A stretch of DNA of 64,000 nt, taken from positions 86,001 to 150,000 of the forward strand of contig CACARD010000001.1 of the NCBI GenBank assembly GCA_902534735.1. Reading direction: 5' to 3'. This document shows, in pieces, positions 55,419-62,467 of this stretch (its first letter is position 1; each line of letters begins with the position of its first letter). A program made the translations under genes and the position numbers. Origin of the DNA: an uncultured Pelagibacteraceae bacterium. Lineage in GTDB: Bacteria > Pseudomonadota > Alphaproteobacteria > Pelagibacterales > Pelagibacteraceae. The notes below the pieces were generated by a model. The model was not told the DNA's origin and did not search any database. It saw nothing but the letters and a program-made list of their open reading frames with translations.

Positions 55419-56319
55419 AAAAATCATTAAATATGAAAAAATAATATCACATAAAAATATTTCCGAATTTAAAAGAAAATTTGTTTTTAAAAAAAAAATA
55501 AGATTATATGAAAAGAAAAATGTCGTTGGAATATATAGTTTTCTAAGTAAATATTATGGAAAAAAAGATCTCTCAAAATTTAAAAATTTAAAATTTGTAT
55601 TGTCACCAACAACAGGTCTAAATCATTTAGATTTAAATTATTTGAAAAAAAAAAAAATTAAACTTTTTTCATTAGATGTTTCTCATAAAGAAATCAGAAA
55701 CATTACATCTACTGCCGAATTAAGTATCACAATGATATTAAACTCAATACGAAATATTTATAAAATATTATCTGATACTAAAAATTTTAAATTTTCGAGA
55801 TATAAATATAAGTTTCAACAATTTAGAAACTACACAGTCGGGATTATTGGATATGGAAGAATTGGGAAAAAAGTAAATAAATATGTTAAAATATTAGATT
55901 TTAAAACGAAAATTTATGATCCAAATCTTCAAAAAAATAGATATAATTTCAATAAGATAATATCTGAGTGTGATATTTTAACTTTACACTGTCCTTATAA
56001 AGGAAAACAAATTTTAAATAAGAAAAATTTTATATTTTTAAAAAAAGATATAAGAATAGTTAATACATCTAGAGGTGAATTGATTGACGAAAAAAATTTA
56101 TATTTATTTTTAAAAAATAATCCTGAAAGTCAATATTGGACCGATGTTTTAACAAATGAACAATCAAGAATTAATGTGAAAAAAAAAGATAAAAATTTTC
56201 GTAAACTTAACAAATTAAGAAATTTTTTTATTACACCTCACATAGGAGGTGCTAGTATCGATGCAATGCAAATTGTTGAAAAATATATATTTACAAAACT
56301 TAAGCACGCAATTAAGTAA
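55408..56319 (+). CDS. D-isomer-specific 2-hydroxyacid dehydrogenase
   Basis: The 303-residue enzyme has GIIGYGRIGKKV (145-156), NTSRGELID with Arg222, Glu251 in LTNEQ, and His278 in PHIGG, the catalytic triad of the family. It lacks a regulatory domain. As with the homologue at 23790, its placement in a sugar operon (11-base overlap with neuC, 5 bases before a methyltransferase) suggests it supplies or modifies an acid substituent of the glycan. The gene contains a 13-base adenine run at 55645-55657 that encodes consecutive lysines. Confidence 0.85.
   Translation: MSDKKIIKYEKIISHKNISEFKRKFVFKKKIRLYEKKNVVGIYSFLSKYYGKKDLSKFKNLKFVLSPTTGLNHLDLNYLKKKKIKLFSLDVSHKEIRNITSTAELSITMILNSIRNIYKILSDTKNFKFSRYKYKFQQFRNYTVGIIGYGRIGKKVNKYVKILDFKTKIYDPNLQKNRYNFNKIISECDILTLHCPYKGKQILNKKNFIFLKKDIRIVNTSRGELIDEKNLYLFLKNNPESQYWTDVLTNEQSRINVKKKDKNFRKLNKLRNFFITPHIGGASIDAMQIVEKYIFTKLKHAIK
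55645..55657 (+). repeat. 13-base adenine tract inside a coding region
   Basis: Thirteen consecutive A lie in the 2-hydroxyacid dehydrogenase gene and encode four lysines and the first base of an isoleucine codon. The frame is intact as given. Loss or gain of one base would frameshift the gene, so the tract is a candidate slippage site. Confidence 0.8.
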
Positions 56320-56324
56320 TTTAA

Positions 56325-57425
56325 ATGTTAATTATATCAAATTCTAAAAATCAAAATATTAAGTACAACAATAATAAACAGATTAAAAAAGTAATATCAT
56401 GTGAAATTTGCTCAAAAAAAAATTTCATACCTATTCAAAATATTGGAAGAATAGATAGAGTGGGGGTTTATGGACATTTAAATATTGTTATCTGCACTAA
56501 TTGTGGTCATAAATTTGTTAATCCTAGATATATAGATGACTTCTACATTAGATATTATTTAAAAAAATATAGAAAAATTGCGTTTGGTTTCACAGAACCT
56601 ACAAAAAACTATCTAAATATTCAAAAGAGGAGAGGTGAAGGGATTTTTAATTTTTATAAAAAATATTTTAAAAAAAAAGGAAAAATGCTCGATCATGGTT
56701 GCGCATCAGGAGGGACAATGATTTCTTGGATTAAAAATGGATGGGATGCTTACGGTTTTGATCCACACACTCCAAGTGTGAAATTTGGAAAAAAAATGCT
56801 TGGGCTCAAAATAAAAAATTGTTTTGGTGAGAATGTTAAGTATAAAAATAATGAATTTGATGTTGTTAAAAGTCTTGGATCTCTTGAGCACTCATATAAT
56901 ATCAATAAATCCCTAAATGAAATATATAGAATTTTGAAGCAAAAAGGTTTTTTAATAATAAGGTGGAGGAGTGATAAAATTATAGGATCAACTTTAGAAT
57001 ATTTTAATCACAATCATTATAGATATTTTACGAGAAAAACATGGAAGCTTTTGCTTTCTAAACATAATTTCAAAATAATATCTTATACAAACCTAAAATT
57101 AGAGAGATATAATAGTTATGAATACATTCTAGCACAAAAAATATCAAAGAGAAAGTTTACTATAAAAGTATCTAAAAATATAATCAATAATGAAATTAAT
57201 AAATTAAAAAAAATAAATGTTAATTATCTTAAAATTTGTATAAAGGCTAAAGAGAATAATTTAATAAATTCTAAAGACCTAAACAAAAAAATAACTTTTA
57301 TAAAAAAAAATAAATTGATACTTTTAAATAATATAGTCAAATCATCAGTCTTAAGATTTTTTTATGAAATGAAAAAATTCTATGAAATTGTAAATAAAAA
57401 TGATAACAAGTTTAAAACTTATTAA
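56325..57425 (+). CDS. Methyltransferase with N-terminal zinc-binding motif
   Basis: The 366-residue protein starts with a putative zinc knot, CEIC (Cys26 and Cys29) and CTNC (Cys57 and Cys60), then a class I methyltransferase domain with MLDHGCASGGTMISW as motif I, AYGFDPHTPSVKFG and VVKSLGSLEHSYNINKSL. A two-domain protein of this shape (zinc-binding plus Methyltransf_23) recurs in sugar and antibiotic loci where C-methyl or N-methyl sugars are made. It is 5 bases from the dehydrogenase gene and 20 before the CmoA-like gene. The acceptor is unknown. Confidence 0.82.
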   Translation: MLIISNSKNQNIKYNNNKQIKKVISCEICSKKNFIPIQNIGRIDRVGVYGHLNIVICTNCGHKFVNPRYIDDFYIRYYLKKYRKIAFGFTEPTKNYLNIQKRRGEGIFNFYKKYFKKKGKMLDHGCASGGTMISWIKNGWDAYGFDPHTPSVKFGKKMLGLKIKNCFGENVKYKNNEFDVVKSLGSLEHSYNINKSLNEIYRILKQKGFLIIRWRSDKIIGSTLEYFNHNHYRYFTRKTWKLLLSKHNFKIISYTNLKLERYNSYEYILAQKISKRKFTIKVSKNIINNEINKLKKINVNYLKICIKAKENNLINSKDLNKKITFIKKNKLILLNNIVKSSVLRFFYEMKKFYEIVNKNDNKFKTY

Positions 57426-57445
57426 TAGATTTATTAGAAAAAATA

Positions 57446-58150
57446 ATGTTTCAAACTGATAAGAAGATAAAATCAAAAAAAAGGATTTCATGGACATTCA
57501 AAAATAAGACTGTAGCAAATGCTTTTGAAAAACATGTAGCTAAATCAGTTCCTTTTTATGAAAATTCTCATGAAATTGCTTTGGGTCTATCTGATTTTTT
57601 TTTAAAAGATAAAAGTATTTGTTATGATTTGGGTAGTTCGACAGGAAGTTTGCTAAGAAAAATTAACGAAAGACACTTCGACAAAAAAATTAGTTATATT
57701 GGTTATGATGATTCAAAAGAAATGGTGAGATTAGCAAAAAAAAATAAGGGTATTAAATTTTACCATAAAGATATAACCAAGGCTAAAATGCAAAAGTCAG
57801 ATTTTATTTTATCTTTGTTCACGATACAATTTGTACAAGCTAAAGAGAGGCAGAAATTATTTAATAAAATTTACCAATCTCTGAATTGGGGTGGTGGACT
57901 ATTTCTTTGCGAAAAAATAAGAGGTAAAGATGCTAGGTTTCAAGACATTTTAAATTTTCTTTATTTCGATTTTAAAAAAAAACAAAAGCTTTCTGATAAA
58001 GAAATTTTAAATAAAGAAAAATCACTAAGAGGTGTAATGGATCCATTCACAATTAATGCAAATTACGATTTTTTAAAAAGAGCTGGGTTTAAAGATATTA
58101 TGCCTATATATCAATACTTATGTTTTGTGGGTATACTAGCTATAAAATAA
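57446..58150 (+). CDS. CmoA-like SAM-dependent enzyme
   Basis: The 234-residue protein resembles CmoA (carboxy-SAM synthase) along its length: WTFKNKTVANAFEKHV, SVPFYENSHEIAL, YDLGSSTGSLLRKI, YIGYDDSKEMV, LSLFTIQFVQA and FLKRAGF. The tRNA-modifying partner CmoB is not in the window, and the gene lies in a glycan operon after another methyltransferase. Either it is a housekeeping CmoA carried here, or it is a sugar methyltransferase of the same fold, or it makes carboxy-SAM for a glycan enzyme. It converges on the asparagine synthase-like gene, with 13 bases between stops. Confidence 0.72.
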   Translation: MFQTDKKIKSKKRISWTFKNKTVANAFEKHVAKSVPFYENSHEIALGLSDFFLKDKSICYDLGSSTGSLLRKINERHFDKKISYIGYDDSKEMVRLAKKNKGIKFYHKDITKAKMQKSDFILSLFTIQFVQAKERQKLFNKIYQSLNWGGGLFLCEKIRGKDARFQDILNFLYFDFKKKQKLSDKEILNKEKSLRGVMDPFTINANYDFLKRAGFKDIMPIYQYLCFVGILAIK

Positions 58151-58163
58151 TATTCATTAAATT

Positions 58164-59852
58164 TTAGATTTTCTTGTAATATCTCCATTTTGAAAACAAA
58201 TAAACTCTAAACCATAAATCTGCATTTTTCTGATTTTTACTATACAGATCTCTAGTATAGTTATTGATCATATTTTTCAATTGTTTGTGAGTAGAAAAAA
58301 ATTTATTTACGAGTACTTTTTTTATATCTTTGGATAAAATCGAATAGACAAATGAGTAATTACCTGGCTTGTGAAATTTTTGTTTTGATACAGTTTTAAA
58401 TTTCTGGTGTTTTCTTAAAAGATACTTATTTTTACCATTTTTAAAAAAATAATCCTCTTTCCATTGAAAAACATGATCAATTAATTTACTATCAAGGTAA
58501 GGTACTCTATTTTCAATAGAATGCTTCATGCTTAGAAAGTCATCAATATATAACCAATACGGTATATGCGTTTTTAAAATTCTTTTTTTTAAAAATTTTT
58601 TTAAGGTCATTTTTTTTTTTGATAATTTTTTTCCATGTAAAAAAAGTACTTTTGCTTTTTGACCTGTAAACTCTTCCATTTCATTACAAAATTTTTTTGC
58701 TTTACTTAACTGATTATCTAAAATTAAACTGCTTACTCTATAGGGTACAGCATATTTATATCCTCCAAAAACCTCATCAGCTCCATCTCCACTTAATAAT
58801 ATTTTTACTTTATCTTTTTTCGCATATTCTCTCAATAAATATTGATATATTGGTTGAAAAGATCTAATTGGATAATCTAACATTTTTATAAAATTGTTAA
58901 TTTTGTTTTTTGTTGAGAATTTTTTACAATCGACAAACCTATGTGATATTTTATATTTTTTTATAATTTTATTTTTTATTACATCACTTTCATTATCGTT
59001 TTCATAATTTTTAAGAGAATAACAAATTAAATTTTTGTTTTTTTTAAAATTTTTCAGTAAATAATTCGAATCTACACCCGAACTTAAAGGAATAGCAGTT
59101 TTTACATTATAGTTATTATGTTTTAAAATATTTTTATTTATAATTTGATTAAATTTTTTAAAACTAGAGTTACCAAACTTTTCATCATTATTTAAATTCC
59201 AGTATTTTGTGAAGATAAATTTATTTTTTTTAATTTGACAATAATTACCAGGTGGAAACAATTTTATATTATTATAAATTGTACTTTTACTTTCAAATAT
59301 ACTACCTTTTTTTAAATACTTAATAACTTGATTTATATTTATTTTAGAATTGTTCAGAAAATATTTTCTTACAGTTTCAATTGAAGATGAAAAAAAATAT
59401 TTATTTTTTTTTTTTGAATAAAATAATGGTTTAATCCCAAGTCTATCTCTAGAAATAGTTACAACTTTCTTTTTTGCATCATAATATATAAAAGACCACA
59501 TACCCTCCAATAGCTCATGTGTTTTTTTAATGCCATAATATTCTAAACATGCAGCTAAAACTTCAGTATCCCCATCTGTCTTAAATTGAATTTTTTTTTT
59601 TAATAAATTATCTTTTAATAATGAAAAATTATATATTTCTCCATTAAAAATAAGTATATTATTGTTTCTAATAAATGGCTGAGGTGACCCTTTATGAGTT
59701 CCTGTAATTGAAAGATAATTAAAACCAAAAAATAAATTTTCTTTAACAATATTTTTACTTAAATCTGGACCTCTATATTTTGTGTCTTTTACGATATTAA
59801 ATCTTAAAGGATATAATTTTGGAAAATCATTACTAAAATCAATGCCACACAT
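58164..59852 (-). CDS. asnB: Asparagine synthase-like glutamine amidotransferase
   Basis: The 562-residue protein has an N-terminal Ntn glutaminase domain starting Met-Cys-Gly-Ile, with Cys2 as nucleophile, followed by FIRNNNILIFNGEIYN and TDGDTEVLAACLE. The synthetase domain has AIPLSSGVDSNYLL, an SGGVDS-like ATP loop, LLSGDGADEVFGGY, and ENRVPYLDSKLIDHV. Relatives in O-antigen loci (WbpS type) amidate a uronic acid carboxylate rather than aspartate. The presence of the UDP-uronic acid pathway genes elsewhere in this window makes that role plausible. It stands as a single minus-strand gene between plus-strand ones. Confidence 0.85.
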   Translation of the reverse strand: MCGIDFSNDFPKLYPLRFNIVKDTKYRGPDLSKNIVKENLFFGFNYLSITGTHKGSPQPFIRNNNILIFNGEIYNFSLLKDNLLKKKIQFKTDGDTEVLAACLEYYGIKKTHELLEGMWSFIYYDAKKKVVTISRDRLGIKPLFYSKKKNKYFFSSSIETVRKYFLNNSKININQVIKYLKKGSIFESKSTIYNNIKLFPPGNYCQIKKNKFIFTKYWNLNNDEKFGNSSFKKFNQIINKNILKHNNYNVKTAIPLSSGVDSNYLLKNFKKNKNLICYSLKNYENDNESDVIKNKIIKKYKISHRFVDCKKFSTKNKINNFIKMLDYPIRSFQPIYQYLLREYAKKDKVKILLSGDGADEVFGGYKYAVPYRVSSLILDNQLSKAKKFCNEMEEFTGQKAKVLFLHGKKLSKKKMTLKKFLKKRILKTHIPYWLYIDDFLSMKHSIENRVPYLDSKLIDHVFQWKEDYFFKNGKNKYLLRKHQKFKTVSKQKFHKPGNYSFVYSILSKDIKKVLVNKFFSTHKQLKNMINNYTRDLYSKNQKNADLWFRVYLFSKWRYYKKI

Positions 59853-60284
59853 TATAAATCTTATAACAAATTTAATATTATTATGTTAAAAAAAATGATT
59901 TAATTTATTTGATTAAAAAATATTTGTTAGCGTCAAGGATTTATTTCTTGTAAACCTTTTCTTATAATTTTAAGAGAATTTGGACCTTCATTAAACATTA
60001 AATCCAATATAGACAGTTTTTCCTCAAATTTTTTAGATAATTGTCTGTAATTTGGAGTAAATTGTTAGTTTTTTATTAAATTTTTTAATTAGCTTTTTAA
60101 TAACAATATCGAACGAATTTGATTTAGGTGAATTATTTTTTATATTTCATTATTTAGTCACCAAAAAATGTTATACTAGTTTTATTGTATCGTATTATTT
60201 TAAATTTATAGTTTATATATGAAATAATTTTTTTGATGATATAAATGAATAAATGCAATACCATTAGCATCTTTAAAAAATATA
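59853..60284. other. Gene-poor 432-base gap with possible gene remnants
   Basis: This is the longest intergenic stretch of the window. No intact gene is visible. On the minus strand, 59933-60064 reads 43 codons from after a TAA to a TGA, with NYRQLSKKFEEKL, MFNEGPNSLKIIRKG and a final QEINP. The sense-like composition suggests the 3' end of a lost gene. Promoters for the PseI gene at 60285 should lie at the right end; TATA-like hexamers near 60205-60225 are not distinctive. Confidence 0.4.
59933..60064 (-). pseudogene. Probable 3' remnant of an unidentified gene
   Basis: The frame lacks a start codon upstream (a TAA at 60065-60067 interrupts it) but encodes 43 residues that look like the end of a soluble protein: NYRQLSKKFEEKLSILDLM, then NEGPNSLKIIRKGLQEINP and TGA. 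Charged and hydrophobic residues alternate as in a helix pair. I cannot name the parent family. It lies just upstream of the asparagine synthase-like gene on the same strand. Confidence 0.35.
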
Positions 60285-61319
60285 ATGCTTTCAAAAAAAC
60301 CATATTTAATTGCTGAAATATCTGCAAATCATAATGGTTCTTTATCTACCGCAAAAAAACTAATTAAGATGGCGAAATTATATGGAGCAGATGCAGTTAA
60401 ATTACAAACCTACACTGCTGATAGTATGACATTAAATTCAAAGAAAGAGTATTTTAAACTTAAAAATGGATTGTGGAAAAATTATTATTTATGGGACTTG
60501 TATAATAAAGCAAAAACCCCACTAATATGGCACAAGACACTCTTTGACTTTGCAAAGGCTATAAATATTGAGATCTTTAGCACACCTTTTGATGAAACGG
60601 CTGTTGATTTTTTACAAAAATTAAATTGCCCTATTTATAAAGTAGCCTCTTATGAAATGTCGGACTTTCCACTTATCAAAAAAATTATTCAAACAAAAAA
60701 ACCAATTATTATTTCTACAGGTTCTGCAAATCTTACTGAGATTTCTGATACAATAAATTTTGCGAGAAAAAATGGAGCAAAAAAGATTATTCTTTTGTAT
60801 TGCGTCAGTAACTACCCGTCTAAAATTTCGGATTTTCATTTTAATAATATAAAAATTTTAAAAAAGAAATTTAATTGTATTGTTGGATTTTCAGATCACT
60901 CAACAGATAATAGGATAGCGATGGCTGCGGTAGCTGCAGGTGCTCAAGTAATTGAAAAACATGTTGCTTTAAGCGGACAAAAAAAAGGATTTGATATTAA
61001 GTTTTCAACAAAAGGTAAAGAATTAATGAATTATAGAAGAGATATTGATCTTGTTAGCTCACTATTTTCAAAAAAAAAATTTTACAGAAGTTTTGAAGAG
61101 ACAAAATCAAAAATTAATAGAAGATCTATATTTAGTACAAAAAACATCAAAATTGGCGAAAAATTCACTATATATAACATCAAGAGGGTTAGGCCTGGCC
61201 ATGGTATAGAGCCAAAATATTTCAATCAATTACTAGGAAAAAAAAGCCCAATGAATATTTCAGTTAATGAACCTATCAAAAAAAATATACTTAAAAAGTT
61301 AAAAATTTTCAAATTTTAA
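60285..61319 (+). CDS. pseI: Pseudaminic acid synthase
   Basis: The 344-residue enzyme has the NeuB-family barrel with IAEISANHNGSLSTAKKLI (9-27) and DAVKLQTYTADSMTL (36-50), the latter typical of PseI rather than NeuB. IFSTPFDETAVDFL, YKVASYEMSD, GFSDHS and KGFDIKFS follow. The SAF domain is at about 280-340 (RRSIFSTKNIKIGEKF). It condenses 2,4-diacetamido-2,4,6-trideoxy-L-altrose with phosphoenolpyruvate to pseudaminic acid. It is separated from pseB and the PseC fusion by 13 kb, and no obvious PseG or PseH was seen in the window. It has its own intergenic region upstream. Confidence 0.9.
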   Translation: MLSKKPYLIAEISANHNGSLSTAKKLIKMAKLYGADAVKLQTYTADSMTLNSKKEYFKLKNGLWKNYYLWDLYNKAKTPLIWHKTLFDFAKAINIEIFSTPFDETAVDFLQKLNCPIYKVASYEMSDFPLIKKIIQTKKPIIISTGSANLTEISDTINFARKNGAKKIILLYCVSNYPSKISDFHFNNIKILKKKFNCIVGFSDHSTDNRIAMAAVAAGAQVIEKHVALSGQKKGFDIKFSTKGKELMNYRRDIDLVSSLFSKKKFYRSFEETKSKINRRSIFSTKNIKIGEKFTIYNIKRVRPGHGIEPKYFNQLLGKKSPMNISVNEPIKKNILKKLKIFKF

Positions 61320-61525
61320 TCTTTTGTTTGATAAATCTTTTTTGCTAGTTTAGATATTTTCGTATCTTCTTTATATATCTCTTTTATTAAAAGTTTCGTT
61401 TTATTAAGGTCTAATTTAATTGAAAGTCTAAGTATATCCATCCAATTCTTATTGTTTCTTGTTCTGGCTTTCTCAATATCATTCAAAATTTTCAAGGCTT
61501 TATTTATTTTGCTATTTTTTTTCAT
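61316..61525 (-). CDS. Small conserved-looking protein with a NNKNWMDILRL motif
   Basis: A 69-residue protein starting at the ATG at 61525; seven more residues are possible from 61546. It is basic, helical in appearance and holds KARTRNNKNWMDILRLSIK in its centre, a pattern I believe recurs in small alphaproteobacterial proteins of unknown function, but this is from memory and unverified. The following helices carry KETK-like charged repeats (KEIYKEDTKISKLAKKI). The stop overlaps the end of pseI by 4 bases, convergent. It may be regulatory or structural; no function is known. Confidence 0.55.
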   Translation of the reverse strand: MKKNSKINKALKILNDIEKARTRNNKNWMDILRLSIKLDLNKTKLLIKEIYKEDTKISKLAKKIYQTKD

Positions 61526-61604
61526 AAAAAATATTAGAAATAACATTGATCATAATTAAATAAATAAGACAAGCAATTTTTACAAAATTTAATAATATTG
61601 ATAA

Positions 61605-62204
61605 ATGGTATTAAAATTAAATAGGAGTAATTCAAAGTTAGAATTTTTATATGAAAATCTTAATGCTAATTCAAATGTAATTATCAGTGGTGGTAACACT
61701 TTAAAAAAATTATTTAATAAATCAAATAAATTTAAAAAACAAATAAAAATTAAAAATTTACTTTTAGCAGATGAGAGATTAGTCAACTTAAAATCAAGAT
61801 ACAGAAATGATTTATATTTTAAAACTTTTTTGAAAAAAAGAATTATTATTTGTAAGAATTTCTATTATTATAAAAAAGAAAATTACAACGAAAAATATTT
61901 GAAATCTTTCTCGAATAAAATATCTAAAATACATTTTGACACATGTTTATTATCACTAGGAAGTAATTGTCATGTGGCAAGCATATTTGATTATAATATT
62001 TCAACAAACTTGAATTATTTTTTTGTTGATAATTCCCCAAAAAAACCAAAAAAAAGAGTATCTATTTCTCCAAAACTTTTAATTGACAGCAATAAAATAA
62101 TTATAGTTGCTCAAAGAACTAAAAGAAGAAAAGAGATAAATGATATTTTTAAAATAAATTTTTTTAAAAAATTAAGAAAAAAAATTATTTTAATTATTTT
62201 ATAA
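61605..62204 (+). CDS. pgl: 6-phosphogluconolactonase-like protein
   Basis: The 199-residue protein matches the glucosamine-6-phosphate isomerase/6-phosphogluconolactonase family: ISGGNTLKKLF (27-37; usual SGGSTP), LLADERLVN (usual DERWVP), LSLGSNCHVASIFD (usual GMGxDGHTASLFP) and SPKKPKKRVSISPKLL (usual PKPPxxRITLT). It would hydrolyse 6-phosphogluconolactone in the oxidative pentose phosphate or Entner-Doudoroff route. It is shorter than the usual 230-250 residues, and the DG of the active-site loop is replaced by NC, so activity may be altered. It is probably the first gene of the conserved flank beyond the glycan island. Confidence 0.75.
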   Translation: MVLKLNRSNSKLEFLYENLNANSNVIISGGNTLKKLFNKSNKFKKQIKIKNLLLADERLVNLKSRYRNDLYFKTFLKKRIIICKNFYYYKKENYNEKYLKSFSNKISKIHFDTCLLSLGSNCHVASIFDYNISTNLNYFFVDNSPKKPKKRVSISPKLLIDSNKIIIVAQRTKRRKEINDIFKINFFKKLRKKIILIIL

Positions 62205-62283
62205 TTTAATATGTGAAAATGATTATAAAAAAATATTTATAAAAATTGACAATTATCAAATTTATATTATTAGTAACTTATTA

Positions 62284-62395
62284 TCGAAATTTGGTGGGAA
62301 ATCAGTGTGGAATTCATTGGCTCTTCCTGGAACCGTAAAGTCGGAGCGCCGCCCGATAAAAGTCCTTTGTTGAATGAAGGCCAGGAAAAGTCTAA
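62284..62395 (+). promoter_or_regulatory. Cobalamin riboswitch
   Basis: The leader contains, in order, GGGAAATCAGTG at 62296-62307, a GGAACCGTAAAGTCGG core around 62329-62344 and GAGCGCCGCCCG at 62344-62355, which match the conserved P3-P6 core of the cobalamin riboswitch family (consensus GGGAA, GCAACxGUAA, CGAGCGCCxCC). GGCCAGGAAAAGTC at 62379-62392 corresponds to the B12 box (usual GCCAGGAGACC). The GC content is far higher than in the surrounding DNA, as expected for a structured RNA. It precedes a TonB-dependent receptor gene, its classical target, which is repressed when B12 is abundant. Limits of the element are approximate. Confidence 0.9.
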
Positions 62396-62440
62396 TTCTA
62401 CAATGAAAAATTAGCAGAGGCATGCGCGGATAAATTGAAA

Positions 62441-62455
62441 GGAAACTCAGTTTCC
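62441..62455 (+). promoter_or_regulatory. Hairpin next to the ribosome binding site (expression platform)
   Basis: GGAAAC, a TCA loop and GTTTCC form a perfect six-pair stem-loop directly upstream of a purine-rich AGAGAGAAA and the ATG at 62468. Another inverted pair, CTAATT at about 62392 and AATTAG at about 62409, lies between the B12 box and this hairpin. The arrangement suits a translational switch in which the folded riboswitch changes access to the ribosome binding site. This is inference from position; folding was not computed. Confidence 0.5.
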
Positions 62456-62467
62456 AGAGAGAAATAT

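Noticed and set aside
60206..60287. A minus-strand segment reading IIFFKDANGIAF, reminiscent of the end of glyoxalase-fold proteins.
   Set aside because: Only about 25 codons, overlapping the start of pseI, with no supporting second motif; too weak to call a remnant.
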